Below are positions 1-12,289 of a DNA stretch of 64,000 nt, one piece after another (the stretch's first letter is position 1; each line of letters starts with the position of its first letter). The notes under the pieces were generated by a model, which ran no database searches, had not been told where the DNA came from, and saw nothing but the letters and a program-made list of their open reading frames with translations. A program made the position numbers and the translations under genes. The DNA lies in assembly GCF_021556475.1 (NCBI RefSeq), contig NZ_JAKGBZ010000008.1:56464-120463 (forward strand). Direction: 5' to 3'. This stretch comes from Acidiphilium iwatense (lineage in GTDB: Bacteria; Pseudomonadota; Alphaproteobacteria; Acetobacterales; Acetobacteraceae).

Positions 1-146
1 GCGGCGGTGCGCGAGAACGCCTCATAGGGCTGGTTGGCGAATTGCGGCGCGTGGGCGGTCGGCCGCACCGCACAGCCGGCGAGCGCGGCCGACAGGACAA
101 GCGGGCCTACCATCCCGCTGATGCTTAGGAACTTCGGAACCACCAC
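1..146 (-). CDS. Partial lipoprotein (5' end only)
   Basis: Reading frame open to the left edge of the window; only the N-terminus is present. From a GTG at 146 (an internal ATG at 113 is the alternative) it encodes a short basic start, a hydrophobic stretch and the lipobox L-A-G-C with the acylated Cys at about residue 25, so an exported lipoprotein is expected. The start lies 16 nt after the mtnA stop on the same strand, so the two may be co-transcribed. The segment after the lipobox (AHAPQFANQPYEAFSRTA) reminds me of DUF2272 proteins of Acetobacteraceae, but too little is present to assign it. Confidence 0.6.
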   Translation of the reverse strand, partial: MVVPKFLSISGMVGPLVLSAALAGCAVRPTAHAPQFANQPYEAFSRTA

Positions 147-162
147 ACTAGCCGGCGCAAGA

Positions 163-1266
163 TCAGGCGGCGCGGCGCTGCGCGTGCTCCGGGAACATCG
201 CGGCCAGCGCATGCGCGTTTGCCGCACAGATGCCGCGCTCGGTGATCAGGCCGGAGACGAGGCGCGCCGGCGTGACATCGAAGGCCGGGTTCGCGGCATT
301 GCTGTCCTTCGGCACGACCCGCACCGTGGCGATGCTGCCGTCGAGCGCCCGGCCGGTGACGGTGGTGACTTCGGTTGCCGCGCGCTCCTCGATCGGAATG
401 TCCGAGAGCCCGTCGGCGATCGCCCAGTCGATGGTGGAGGACGGAAGTGCCACATAGAAGGGCACGCCGTTGTCACGCGCGGCGAGCGCCTTGAGATAGG
501 TGCCGATCTTGTTGGCGACGTCGCCCGCGCTGGTCACCCGGTCGGTGCCGACAATCGCCATATCCACCGCACCGCGCTGCATCAGATGGCCGCCGGCATT
601 GTCGGCGATCACCGTGTGCGCGACGCCATGCTTGCCGAGTTCCCAGGCGGTAAGCGAGGCGCCCTGGTTGCGCGGGCGGGTTTCATCGACGAAGACGTGG
701 ACATCGATGCCGGCATCATGCGCCATATAGATAGGGGCGAGCGCCGTGCCCCAATCGACCGTCGCGATCCAGCCAGCATTGCAATGGGTGAGGATGTTGA
801 CCCGGCGCCCTGCGCGCGCGCGGGTTTCGATCAGTTTCAGCCCGTGCCTGCCGATCGCGCGGTTGGTCGCGACATCCTCGTCGCAGATCGCGGCGGCTTC
901 GCCGTAGGCGGCTTCCGCGCGTTCGGCCTTCGGGTGATCGTGCAGCACCGACTGCATGCGCGCGAGCGCCCAGCGCAGATTGATTGCGGTGGGGCGCGTC
1001 GCGGCAAGTGTCTCGATCGCGGCGTCGAGCGATGCGTCGGACGGATCGGCGCGCATCGCGAGCGCCACACCATAGGCGGCGGTGGCGCCGATCAGCGGCG
1101 CGCCGCGCACCAGCATCGCGCTGATCGCGTGCGCGACCTGATCGAGCGTGGTGAAGCGCGGCATCTCGATCGCCCAGGGCAATTTCGTCTGATCGATGAT
1201 CCGCACCGACCAGCGATCGGTCTCATCGATCCAGATGGAGCGGAATGCTGTGCCGTCGATCTTCAT
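163..1266 (-). CDS. mtnA: S-methyl-5-thioribose-1-phosphate isomerase
   Basis: Converts 5-methylthioribose-1-phosphate to methylthioribulose-1-phosphate in the methionine salvage pathway (cytosolic). 367 aa, the usual length of the aldose-ketose isomerase / eIF2B-like family. Visible family motifs are RGAPLIG (54-60), the catalytic Cys162 in THCNAG, the catalytic Asp242 in VGTDRV, and NKIGT (252-256) near the phosphate site. The ATG at 1266 gives a standard N-terminus. No other methionine-salvage gene is adjacent; downstream on the same strand is a lipoprotein gene running off the window. Assignment is firm; confusion with eIF2B-type ribose-1,5-bisphosphate isomerase is the only realistic alternative. 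Confidence 0.95.
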   Translation of the reverse strand: MKIDGTAFRSIWIDETDRWSVRIIDQTKLPWAIEMPRFTTLDQVAHAISAMLVRGAPLIGATAAYGVALAMRADPSDASLDAAIETLAATRPTAINLRWALARMQSVLHDHPKAERAEAAYGEAAAICDEDVATNRAIGRHGLKLIETRARAGRRVNILTHCNAGWIATVDWGTALAPIYMAHDAGIDVHVFVDETRPRNQGASLTAWELGKHGVAHTVIADNAGGHLMQRGAVDMAIVGTDRVTSAGDVANKIGTYLKALAARDNGVPFYVALPSSTIDWAIADGLSDIPIEERAATEVTTVTGRALDGSIATVRVVPKDSNAANPAFDVTPARLVSGLITERGICAANAHALAAMFPEHAQRRAA

Positions 1267-1296
1267 GGCAACTCTCGCAATTGTGGCAGAGGGAGA

Positions 1297-1785
1297 TCAG
1301 ATACGCCGATGCAGCGCGCAGACCAAGGTGAAGATGCGGCGTGCGGTGTCGAAATCAAGCAGCACCTTGCCCTTGAGCCGCGCCATGACGATTTCCGCGC
1401 CTTCGTTGTGCAGGCCGCGCCTGCCCATGTCGATCGCCTGGATGCGTGATTCTCGGCCTTCGGCCACCGCCGAAGCGTAGCTGTCGAGCAGCATCCGATA
1501 GTCGCGGATCATCGTGCGGAAAGGTCCGGGCGCCAGAACGATCACCTGCAATGTTTCGTCCGCCTCGGTGCGGATGTCGAACACCAGCCTGCCATCCTGC
1601 ACCGACAGATGCAGGACGGTCGCGCGATCGGGGTGCGCCACGAGAGCGAAGCGATTATCGGCGGTCAGATCGGCGATCGCCTGGTTGCGGTCCGCCTCCA
1701 GCGTCGCCGGAATTCCGCCATGCGCGTCGTCGTCGAGCACGACGCGGATCAGCCGTCCGGCGATCTTCGCGTCGCGGTCAGTCAT
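1297..1785 (-). CDS. UPF0262 family protein
   Basis: 162-aa cytosolic protein of the UPF0262 family (PF06793), which is almost restricted to Alphaproteobacteria and has no established biochemical function. The conserved N-terminal block (IRVVLDDD), the central FDIRTE-like block and the C-terminal RRGLHNEGAE...DFDTARR block are all present. I chose the ATG at 1785 (MTDRDAKI), which overlaps the stop of the upstream DUF983 gene by 8 nt; a longer frame to 1818 adds a basic, non-conserved extension. The overlap implies translational coupling with the DUF983 gene. Confidence 0.85.
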   Translation of the reverse strand: MTDRDAKIAGRLIRVVLDDDAHGGIPATLEADRNQAIADLTADNRFALVAHPDRATVLHLSVQDGRLVFDIRTEADETLQVIVLAPGPFRTMIRDYRMLLDSYASAVAEGRESRIQAIDMGRRGLHNEGAEIVMARLKGKVLLDFDTARRIFTLVCALHRRI

Positions 1786-2257
1786 GATCGGCCGCAGTCG
1801 GCTTTGCCGCCGGAGCATCCCGGCGCAGCAGGTTGACCTTCAGCATCACGGCGAGCGTCGCTCCCTTGACCGGCCTCAGCAGGACGAGCTCAAGAACGAT
1901 GGTGAGCGGGACGAAAATCACCAGCGACGTGATGTAGGTCATGGAACCGCCGGCATCGCTCAGCACGATGATGAGCACGACGACATGCAGAGCCAGCAGC
2001 AGCGTGATGTAGGGCGGCGCATCGTCGCAGGGCACGCGCCCGAGCGGTGCCGCGCAATGCGGACAGGCGGGCGTGACCTTCAGATATCCCTGAAACGCCG
2101 GAGCTTCACCGCAAGCCGGACAGCGCATGGCAAGGCCGCGCCGAAGCGATTCGACCCAGCCCGGCATCGCGACGACCGGTGCGGGTTTTGCGCGATTGGG
2201 TGTCCATTCGGTCGGCATATCGTCGGACAGGGTCTGGATTCCTTCTGGCAAAGCCAT
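1778..2257 (-). CDS. DUF983 family membrane protein
   Basis: 159 aa. Two Cys-x-x-Cys pairs (C46/C49 and C65/C68) form a small zinc-ribbon-like cytosolic head, followed by the family hallmark DDAPPY and two hydrophobic helices (about 83-100 and 107-127). This is the typical DUF983 layout. The family is common in Alphaproteobacteria and its role is unproven; some members sit near heme-copper oxidase assembly genes, but there is no such context here. The gene overlaps the UPF0262 gene by 8 nt. Function unknown. Confidence 0.85.
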   Translation of the reverse strand: MALPEGIQTLSDDMPTEWTPNRAKPAPVVAMPGWVESLRRGLAMRCPACGEAPAFQGYLKVTPACPHCAAPLGRVPCDDAPPYITLLLALHVVVLIIVLSDAGGSMTYITSLVIFVPLTIVLELVLLRPVKGATLAVMLKVNLLRRDAPAAKPTAADHD

Positions 2258-2898
2258 GAGAGATGCTTATGAAAATCCATGTTCTTCCCGATCCGGCCCG
2301 CGTGCAAGTGCCGAGGCGGGCCGGCCGCTCCGAGTGCGATGCAGCGTTCGGCGCAAGTCGATGCCAAACGCGGAAAAACAGAAACTCTCCAGGCTTATGC
2401 TTGATTATTTCCGATTTATCGGATCGCCGCATCGACGATCCAGCGGCATCCATGTGCCAAGACCGTGGTGCGCCGTCGTAACGCGCGAATGACAGTGACA
2501 AAAAAAATCGCCTGGAGGCGCAAAAACATGCTGCTTTTTGTTGACATCGTCCGATCAGACGTTGAATAGCGATTCTTGCGTGCGTCGCACGATTCGCGTC
2601 GCAACCTTGTCAAGTCTGATTTGGTCAAGTCGAGTATCGCACGCGAAAGGGAAGGACGGTCGATGACCGTGGACAAGTCATCACCAGACGACGGCGGCAA
2701 AGCCGGAGCGCTGGTATGAAAACAAACAGCCGGGTAGGCATTGCGCGCACGGATATCCGGGCGCGGTCTTCTCGTTCCACCCCCTGGCCGAACGGTCGCC
2801 GTTGCGATGCGACAAGTCGCCAGAGCCAAAACGCTGAATGCATCTTGTCAGGAATTATCGTCCGCATCCCCCATAACCCCGAGCGAAGGAGCATCCTC
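2258..2898. other. Long intergenic region upstream of the H1-like gene
   Basis: About 640 bases with no convincing gene. Short frames on + (for example 2662-2718, with a fair Shine-Dalgarno, 18 codons) lack support. It contains a possible promoter TTGACA (2541-2546), 16-nt spacer, TGAATA (2563-2568), and an 8-bp direct repeat GTCAAGTC at 2609-2616 and 2624-2631 that could be a regulator site. The region probably carries the divergent promoters of the DUF983 and H1-like genes. Confidence 0.4.
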
Positions 2899-3432
2899 GT
2901 GACGACTGAAACCGAAAGGCGCGCGCAGCCGCTGGCAATGCGCGCCAGCACAAAGACCACAGCGGCCAAACCCAAGAGCGCGGCAGCGAAGGCCAAAACC
3001 GCGAAGCCGAAGGCCTCGGCGGCGAAGACCACCGCGGCCAAGACAGCGGCGAAAAAGCCGGCGGCCAAAACCGCGGCGAAAGCCGGAACAAAAACTGTCG
3101 CGAAGAAGCCGGCCGCCAAGGCCGCGCCGAAGCGCGCGACGACGGCCCGCAAGACCGCAACCGCGAAGGCCACCGCCGCGCGGAAGCCGGCGGCAAAACC
3201 CGCCGCCAAACGGACCGCCGCGACGACGCGGAAGGCCGCGAGCAGCAAGACCGCCGCCCGCAAACCCGCCCCGCGCAAAACCACGGCGCGCGCGGCGGCA
3301 ACGCCGCGCAAGGCGACGCGCAGCGCCGCCGCTCCGAAAAAGCCGGCAACCCGGCGCCCCCGTAAAACGACTGAGACCGCCGGCTCATCGATGACCGACA
3401 GCCAGACGTCCGGCTCCGGCTCGTCGAGCTGA
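2899..3432 (+). CDS. Histone H1-like Lys/Ala-rich DNA-binding protein
   Basis: 177 aa, built almost entirely from Lys, Ala, Thr and Pro in degenerate AAKK/KPAAK/TAAK units, the composition of bacterial H1-like and AlgP-type proteins that bind DNA through an unstructured basic tail. No folded domain is visible. The start is a GTG at 2899 with AAGGAG seven bases upstream; the longer frame from 2716 has no such signal and its extra residues are not basic repeats. A strong intrinsic terminator follows 21 nt after the stop. Likely a nucleoid-associated protein; the low-complexity sequence makes repeat-number variation between strains likely. The function is inferred from composition. Confidence 0.75.
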   Translation: MTTETERRAQPLAMRASTKTTAAKPKSAAAKAKTAKPKASAAKTTAAKTAAKKPAAKTAAKAGTKTVAKKPAAKAAPKRATTARKTATAKATAARKPAAKPAAKRTAATTRKAASSKTAARKPAPRKTTARAAATPRKATRSAAAPKKPATRRPRKTTETAGSSMTDSQTSGSGSSS

Positions 3433-3453
3433 TCCCGGTTCGACCGGCACGAG

Positions 3454-3487
3454 AACACCGGCCATCATCGATGGCCGGTGTTTTTTA
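3454..3487 (+). terminator. Intrinsic terminator of the H1-like gene
   Basis: Perfect 12-bp stem (AACACCGGCCAT / ATGGCCGGTGTT) with a 5-nt loop, followed directly by a run of T on the + strand. There is no T-run on the minus side, so it serves the + strand gene only. Confidence 0.9.
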
Positions 3488-3500
3488 TTGATGCCAAATC

Positions 3501-4327
3501 TCAGTTTTTCGGATCGCGCGGCGCGCCGGAATCGGACGCGCTCCGAGCGCTCGGGCAAGCGACCGGCGGGATGGTGAGCGCCGTCAGTTTTCCGTGCAAG
3601 ACGAAATTGCCGAAATCGAGCCGCACGTCGCGCGACACGCCGTTGGTGTAGTAGCGCATCTGGGTGCGGAAATCGGGTTCCTCGTCGCGCGGCTTGCGAC
3701 GGAAGAAGCCGATATCGACCAGGGTTGACGGCAGCGCCGCGAGTGGCGCGAAACGACTTTTTTGCGCGTCGCGACGGCCCAGAATCGCGACGAAGGTATG
3801 TTCCGCGCCATGCGCCGATGTGCCGTCGAACAACGGCGGATCGATATAGGGTTCACCCTTGGCCGACGCCTCCAGAATATGTCGCGTATGCGCCATCGGG
3901 AACAGCGTGCCGGGCGGCAGTTTCACCACCCTGCCCTTCGGCACCGTATAGTTCACCACGCCGCCTTTTGGTCCGGTGGTCGCGGTGCCCTGATCCTCCA
4001 CCTTGGTCTTGCCGTCCTCGCTCTGGCGCAGCAGGAAAGTCAGCCGATGGCCGGATTTGCTCTCCCAGGTATCGTAATCGCTGATCGTGCGGGTCAGGCT
4101 GCCATCCTGATTACGGATCAGTAATGTCATATGCTGGCTGACCGTATAGGCGCGGCAGGTTTCCAGAACGTCGAACCGCAGGCGCCCCGTAGCGCCGGTC
4201 ACCGAATGGCCGCGCACTTTCGACAGGCTGAGCGTGTAGGTCGCATTCTGCCCGGTCAGCGTCACCGGCGATGCCGCGAATGCGCTCGAGCCCAACAACA
4301 GGCCACACGTTGTCAGGAAGATCCGCT

Positions 4328-4331
<4 letters not shown>
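3501..4331 (-). CDS. EipB-like cell envelope integrity protein (DUF1849)
   Basis: 276 aa with an N-terminal Sec signal ([19 protein letters not shown]) and a periplasmic beta-rich DUF1849 domain. The family is named for Brucella EipB, a beta-spiral protein needed for envelope integrity whose two conserved cysteines form a disulfide. Matching cysteines are visible here: C59 (ETCRAY) and C259 (PVACPS). The start codon overlaps the stop of uvrB by 4 nt, so it is translationally coupled to uvrB, which is transcribed first. The role is inferred from the family. Confidence 0.8.
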
Positions 4332-6511
<2,180 letters not shown>

Positions 6512-6541
6512 CGAATTGAGATCAGGTGTTCGGGTGACAGA

Positions 6542-7039
6542 TCAAGATTTTTTGTCGATCAGCGTCTTCATTTCGTCCATCGCCTCGGAAAACCGGCGGT
6601 TGAGCTTCTCGACCGCGTCGTGATTCGAGCGCTGGATAAGGTCGCCGAGGTCGCGCATATTGGTCACAGCACTTTCATAGGCGTGCTTGAGCAGTTCCGC
6701 CTGCTTGGTGGCACGAATCTGCGGCGAATCATGCGCCGACACGCTGCGCAACTGCTCGGTGAGATCGGTCATGGTCTTCTGCATGATTTCCATGTGCCGC
6801 TTTGCCACCGCCTGCGCGCCTTCGAGCGCCACGCGGTTGGCTTCGGAAAGCGCCTCCAGATTCCGCCGATAGGCGCCGATCACGACCTCCATATCCGGCA
6901 TGGCGGGCATTTTCAGCGCGCCGAAGGCCTTGGTGAAATCGAAATCCGGCATGAACATGGACCTCGTCTTCTGCGCCGAAGCGGTCTTCCTGGGATCGGT
7001 GCCGGCGCCGGACGGTTTCGGTTTGCTGGCATGGGCCAT
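6542..7039 (-). CDS. Phasin family protein
   Basis: 165 aa, almost wholly helical and amphipathic after a short Lys/Pro/Ser-rich N-terminus. The central part (YRRNLEALSEANRVALEGAQAVAKRHMEIM) matches the phasin domain that coats polyhydroxyalkanoate granules and can modulate PHA synthase/depolymerase. Alphaproteobacterial phasins are of this size. No PHA synthase gene is nearby; etfBA and 3-hydroxyacyl-CoA dehydrogenase lie about 8 kb downstream. The specific role (granule coat or general stress) cannot be read from sequence. Confidence 0.85.
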   Translation of the reverse strand: MAHASKPKPSGAGTDPRKTASAQKTRSMFMPDFDFTKAFGALKMPAMPDMEVVIGAYRRNLEALSEANRVALEGAQAVAKRHMEIMQKTMTDLTEQLRSVSAHDSPQIRATKQAELLKHAYESAVTNMRDLGDLIQRSNHDAVEKLNRRFSEAMDEMKTLIDKKS

Positions 7040-7141
7040 GGCTCGGTTCCTCTCGCTATGATCCGGGCGGTATTGCTTCCGGGATGACAGGTTAATCCGT
7101 CCGCCTTGGAATCGCGAGATGATAATGCAAGGATTTCCGCT

Positions 7142-7789
7142 TCAACCGGGCCGGTCGGGGTTTTCGGAATCGGGTTGGAAGGACGCGTCCGGCTCCGCGT
7201 CCGCCGCGGGCGCGGGGGTTGCGGCGCGCCCGTGCGCGCATTGTGCGGCGGCCCGATCGGCGCGCGTCAGCGCCTTGTCGAGCGCCGCCATGGTCGCCGC
7301 CAGATCCGCGCTCTCGTCACGCAGCCAGGCGCGCAGCGTCCAGGCCCACACCGCGAGCAGACCCTTTTTGCGGATTTCGCCGCGCAGGCCGCGCGCGGAA
7401 ATGCCTGCACCTTCCAGCATCCAGCCCATCGCGGCGAGATTGGCGCGGGCGAGCCAGAGCGTCAGCGCGGGATCGAACGGCGCGTGGCGCAACAGCGCGA
7501 TCACGCCATCGCGGTGCTGTTGCAGGAAATCGATCCGCCGCATCATGATATCGAACAGACGGTCGCGCACGACGCCCTCGGTCATCGCGCCGTCGAGCGC
7601 GTGGGCATCGGCGAGGCGGCCGAACCGCGCGAGGATCGAGACAGTGCCGGTGAAGCGGCGGCGCGCCTCGGCGAGATCGAGCCCACCATGCCGGGCGGCG
7701 GCGGCCACCGACACAAGCCGCCATCCCTGCTGTCCGGCCAGATCGAAAGCGGCCTTGACCAGATCGCGCTCGAAGGATGTCTCGCTCAT
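7142..7789 (-). CDS. TetR-fold / COQ9-like protein
   Basis: 215 aa. An N-terminal helical bundle resembling a TetR DNA-binding domain (FERDLVKAAFDLAGQQGWRLVSVAAAARHGG, 5-35) is followed by a COQ9-type helical C-domain with the block GVVRDRLFDIMMRRIDFLQQHRDGV. The predicted recognition helix is poorly conserved, as in COQ9, where the fold binds isoprenoid lipids rather than DNA. It is 53 nt after the coq7 gene on the same strand, supporting a role in ubiquinone hydroxylation (COQ9 presents substrate to COQ7). I chose the ATG at 7789 because the frame upstream overlaps coq7 and is not conserved. The alternative is a genuine TetR regulator. Confidence 0.7.
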   Translation of the reverse strand: MSETSFERDLVKAAFDLAGQQGWRLVSVAAAARHGGLDLAEARRRFTGTVSILARFGRLADAHALDGAMTEGVVRDRLFDIMMRRIDFLQQHRDGVIALLRHAPFDPALTLWLARANLAAMGWMLEGAGISARGLRGEIRKKGLLAVWAWTLRAWLRDESADLAATMAALDKALTRADRAAAQCAHGRAATPAPAADAEPDASFQPDSENPDRPG

Positions 7790-7841
7790 GAGGCGAGATG
7801 TAGGACGGCGGCCATGGCTTGCCAACCGGATTATATCGTAA

Positions 7842-8396
7842 TCAGATATTTTCGCTGAGCGCGATCGCCGTCTTGCAGCCGGTGCGGATCGCCGCCGAGA
7901 GCAAGCGGTAGAATGGCGCCTGCTCGGCCTCGTTGGCGAGGCCGATATCCCGGTGCTCCAGCTCCTCGGCGCGGAATTCCTCGATGGTTGCGCGCAGCAC
8001 CGATTCATCCTCGCCGAGTGCTGCCGCCTGTCTTGCGTAATGTGCGTCGATCGTCTCCTCCACGGCGACGGTGCAGGCCATCGCGGCGCGCGGGCCCAGA
8101 GCCGCTGTCACAGCACCGAGGGCGAAGCCGGCGACGCGCCAGACCGGCAGAAGTGCGGTGGGCCGCACCCGCCGCTCGGCGATTAGGCGCGAGAACGTAT
8201 CCAGATGATGCTGTTCCTGCTCCTGCATGTGGCGCAGGGTCTCGGCATGGCGCGAGCGGCCCAATACGGCGAGCTGGCCGGCATAGATCTGCTTCGCGCC
8301 GAATTCGCCCGCGTGATCGACCCGGATCATCCGCGCGACCGCCGCGCACGGAGCAGGGTCGCCCGGCAGGCGCGGCAAATCGGCAGGTTCGCTCAT
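7842..8396 (-). CDS. coq7: Ubiquinone biosynthesis hydroxylase COQ7-type (demethoxyubiquinone monooxygenase)
   Basis: 184 aa. Di-iron four-helix-bundle monooxygenase hydroxylating the demethoxyubiquinone ring in the penultimate step of ubiquinone synthesis; membrane-associated. The carboxylate/histidine ligand motifs are in order: RVDHAGEFGA, EQEQHH, VEETIDAHY and EELEHRD. The ATG at 8396 has AAGGAG upstream and overlaps the dsbB stop by 4 nt. Upstream dsbB needs quinone as electron acceptor, and downstream is a COQ9-like gene, so the operon links quinone synthesis with thiol redox chemistry. Confidence 0.93.
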   Translation of the reverse strand: MSEPADLPRLPGDPAPCAAVARMIRVDHAGEFGAKQIYAGQLAVLGRSRHAETLRHMQEQEQHHLDTFSRLIAERRVRPTALLPVWRVAGFALGAVTAALGPRAAMACTVAVEETIDAHYARQAAALGEDESVLRATIEEFRAEELEHRDIGLANEAEQAPFYRLLSAAIRTGCKTAIALSENI

Positions 8397-8877
8397 GGCA
8401 GGCTCCTTTTGCTGCGTTTCAGATAGGCAAGAATCGCCAGCGCGAAACCCAGCGCATAAACGAGATCCATGGTCGCGAACGAGACCGGAAATCCCGGAAT
8501 CAGATAGGTCGGCGCGTCGCACGAGGCCGAAGGCCGCAGTGGCAGCGCGCCGAAGCCGGGCGGTGGCGCGTTGCATTCGGGCAGCGGGCTGTTCCACCAA
8601 TGCTGCTCGGCGCCGACATGAACGAAGGCGATCGCCGCGTCACCGAGCATGACTAGGGCGGCGAGCGCAAGCAGCGCCCGCCCGGCGCGTGGCGGGGCGA
8701 CGGCGACGAGAATCCCGAGCACGATCGCGATCCGGTAGGGCCAGCGCTCGATATAGCAGAGCGGACAGGGAACCAGATGGAGGACGAACTCGGCGTAATA
8801 GGCGATGCCGAGCGCAAGCGCGGCCGCCACGGCGGCGGCGGCTCCGGCCTGCCGGGATGAAATCGCCGTCATCGCGG

Positions 8878-8881
<4 letters not shown>
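8393..8881 (-). CDS. dsbB: Disulfide bond formation protein B (DsbB family)
   Basis: 162 aa integral membrane protein with four hydrophobic helices. It reoxidises periplasmic DsbA by passing electrons to ubiquinone. The quinone-proximal pair is visible as CPLC in LVPCPLCYIERWPYR, and the second periplasmic cysteine pair as ECNAP and SCDAP between helices 3 and 4. The Arg in the IERWPYR helix cap is the family position that contacts quinone. Overlaps the peroxiredoxin gene and coq7 by 4 nt on each side, a tight operon. Confidence 0.88.
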
Positions 8882-9347
<466 letters not shown>

Positions 9348-9351
<4 letters not shown>

Positions 9352-12272
9352 GGTTGAACTCCCTGTTCGTCGCGTTGCGGGTCGCCGATATGGCGGAGAA
9401 ACGCGCCGCGCACCAGTTCGGCCGCCGCCGTCATCCTGGCCGCGAGCGCCGCGAAATCGGCAGCCTCGGCGGCTTTCAGAATCGGCGCCAGCGCGCCCGG
9501 CGCCGAATCCGGGCCGGGTTCTGCGAGCCCGGTGATGCGCATCATGCCCTGGATCGTGCGGAACAGGCGGTCCGCCGCGATCAACTCAGCCGCTTCGGCC
9601 TCGGTCAGAATCTCCGCACCGGCGAAACCGGCCAGCGCATCCCGCGTGCCTGGATGAAACAAAGCGGGCGATGCGGGACCGTGGATGAGCTGCAGCGCCT
9701 CGGCGATGAAGCCAAGTTCCATCGTGCCCCCCGCGCGATGCTTGAGGTCGAAATCATCGCGCGGCGGGGCGTCGCGGGCCAGCCGGGCGCGCATCGAGGC
9801 GGTATCCCGCCGGATCGTCCCGGCGGGTATCGCGCGGCACAGCGCCGAGCGGATCGCGGCGTCGAGCACCGGCGCGAAACCGCGCGTGGCGGCCATCACC
9901 CGCGCGCGGGTGAGAGCGAGGCGCTCCCAGGTCCAGGCGTCTTCGGCATGATAGCGGCGGAACGCGGCGAGCGAGACGGCGACCGGCCCTTTATTGCCCG
10001 AAGGCCGCAGCCGCATGTCCACCTGGTAGATCGGTCCTTCCGCGCCGGCAGCCGTGATCGCGCCGACCAGCGCGTGGGCGAAGCGCAGAAAATACTGGCT
10101 TGCCGGCAGCCGCGCCGACGATGCATCCGGCGGATGATCGTAGATCAGCATAAGATCGAGATCCGACCCCGCGAGCATTTCCCCGGCACCGACCCGGCCC
10201 AGTGCGACGATGCCGAACCGCCCGCCGCGCAGCCTGCCGTAGCGCCGCGCGAAATCCGCCATCACCCTGGGCAGCAGGATACCGAGCGCGGCCTTCGCGA
10301 GTTCGGCCCTCAAGGTGCCCGCCGCGTCGACGTCGAGGCGGGATTCCAGGGTCGCGACCGACAGATGAAACTCCTCGCGTCGCACGAACCGGCGCAGCGT
10401 GGCGAGAGTTTCCTCGAGATGCCCGGCATCGCGCAGCAGGCGCCGCAGCGCGGGGGCTGGGTTGGTAAAATGCGCGACCGGCGCCAGCAGCGCGTCCAGC
10501 GCGCCGGCATGGGCGGCGAGATGCTCGGCCAGCGGCGGGGCGGCACCGAGCACGGCGGCGAGCCGCCCAAGCAGCGCCTGGTTGTGCTGAAACAGCGACA
10601 GCAGGGCAATCCCGGCGCGCTGGCGTTCGAGCAACTGGTCGAACCGGCGGAACGCGAGATCTGGGTCGGGCTGGCGGGACAATGAATCGAGCAGCGACGG
10701 CAGGATCGCATCGAGCAGATCGCGGGCCCGCGCCGCGCGCAGCGCGGGCAAGGCACCGCCGCGCCACGCCCGCAGCCGTGCGGCGAGATGCCGGACATCC
10801 CTGAACCCGAGCCCGGTCAGATGATCGCGGAAAGCCGCCGGCACCGCACCGTTTTCACCAACATTCAGCGCCGGTACCCCGCCATTGCCGTCTCCCGCGG
10901 TTCCGGCGTCGAAAAATATCGAAAAATGCCCGTGAACCGTCTCGAAGAGTTGATCAAGCCGTTCGGCGAAGCCTGTGGGTTCGGCCACGCCCATGAAGAC
11001 CGCGAAGGCGGCGAACCCGGCCCCGGTCTCCGGCAGGCTATGCGTCTGCCGGTCCTCGACCATTTGCAGCCGGTGCTCGATGCGCCGCAGCGTGCGATAG
11101 GATTCGGCGAGTTCGCGCGCGACCTCGCGCGGCAAATGCAGCGCTGAAGCCAGCGCGCGCAATGCCGCCAGCGTGCCGGGAATGCGCAGCGCCGGTTCGT
11201 GCCCGGCCCAGACCAGTTCGAGCGTCTGGACGATGAATTCGATCTCGCGAATCCCGCCCCGGCCGAGCTTCACGTCGCGGCCGAGAACGGCACCGGGGGA
11301 ATTGCGCCGGCGCTGATCGATCCGGCGCTTCATGTCGTGAATGTCGGCGATCGCCGCGAAATCGAGATTGCGGCGCCAGATGAACGGGCGGATTTGGTCG
11401 AGAAAAGCGGCTCCGAAACCGAGATCGCCGGCGACCGGCCGCGCCTTGGATAACGCGGCGCGTTCCCAGGTCCGGCCATGGCTTTCATAATAGGCGAGTG
11501 CGGCGCCGAGGCTGACGACCGGCGGCGTCGCGGCCGGATCGGGACGCAAGCGCAGATCGACGCGAAACACCATCCCATCGCCATCCCGCTCGGCAAGCAG
11601 TGGCACCAGATCGCGCGCCAGCCGGACCATGGCGGCTTGCGCATCGTCCCGATAAACGGGAGATGAAGGATCGAACAAGAGCACGAGGTCGATATCGCTG
11701 GAGTAGTTCAATTCGCCCGCACCGAGCTTGCCCATGCCGAGTACGGCGAAGCGGCACGCCCGCTCCGGGTCCGTGGGATCGGGAAGGCTGATCGTGCCGT
11801 TCTCGTGCAGGACGCGGAGCAGATGGCGCAGTGCCGCGGAAATGCTGACATCGGCGAGTTCGGACAGCGCCGCGGTGACTTTTTCCACACTCCAGGCACC
11901 AGCGAGATCGGCCAGCGCGATGGCGAGCGCCGCCCGGCGCTTGGCGCCGCGCAACGCGCGCGCGGTGGCGGCACGCGACGCGAGGGGATCGATGCCGCGA
12001 AGCTCCGCCACGATTCGCGCGAATGTCGGTTCGGGACCATCCCGCTGGACCGCGATCACGATATCCGGCTCGCGCAGCGCCAGCCCGGCGAGATAGGGCG
12101 CATTGCCGCCGAGGCACGCGAGCGCCGCCCGCCCGGCTCGGCTCTTGGCAAAGCGCGCCTCGGCCCGGCCAAGTTCGGCATAGGATTCGAGCAGCCGTGC
12201 GGCAGCCTCGCGGTCGGCCGGGCCGGGAAAATCCGCTTCGAAACCGTCCCGCGAAACGATGGATCTGTTCAT
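9348..12272 (-). CDS. glnE: Bifunctional glutamine synthetase adenylyltransferase/deadenylyltransferase
   Basis: 974 aa, the family length. Adenylylates glutamine synthetase (inactivation when nitrogen is rich) and removes AMP when nitrogen is scarce, under PII control. Both nucleotidyltransferase active sites are visible: GAGELNYSSDIDLVLLFD in the N-terminal deadenylylase half and GAGEMLAGSDLDLMLIYD in the C-terminal half, each with the two metal-binding aspartates. I set the start at the ATG at 12272; the open frame to 12476 adds a Pro/Arg-rich tail that overlaps the divergent gene. Only 17 nt separate this start from the divergent AsmA-like gene. Confidence 0.95.
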
Positions 12273-12289
12273 GCCGAGGCGATCCTTCG

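Noticed and set aside
2716..2898. N-terminal extension of the H1-like protein from an ATG at 2716
   Set aside because: No ribosome site and no Lys/Ala repeat composition before 2899, whereas the GTG at 2899 has a good AAGGAG.
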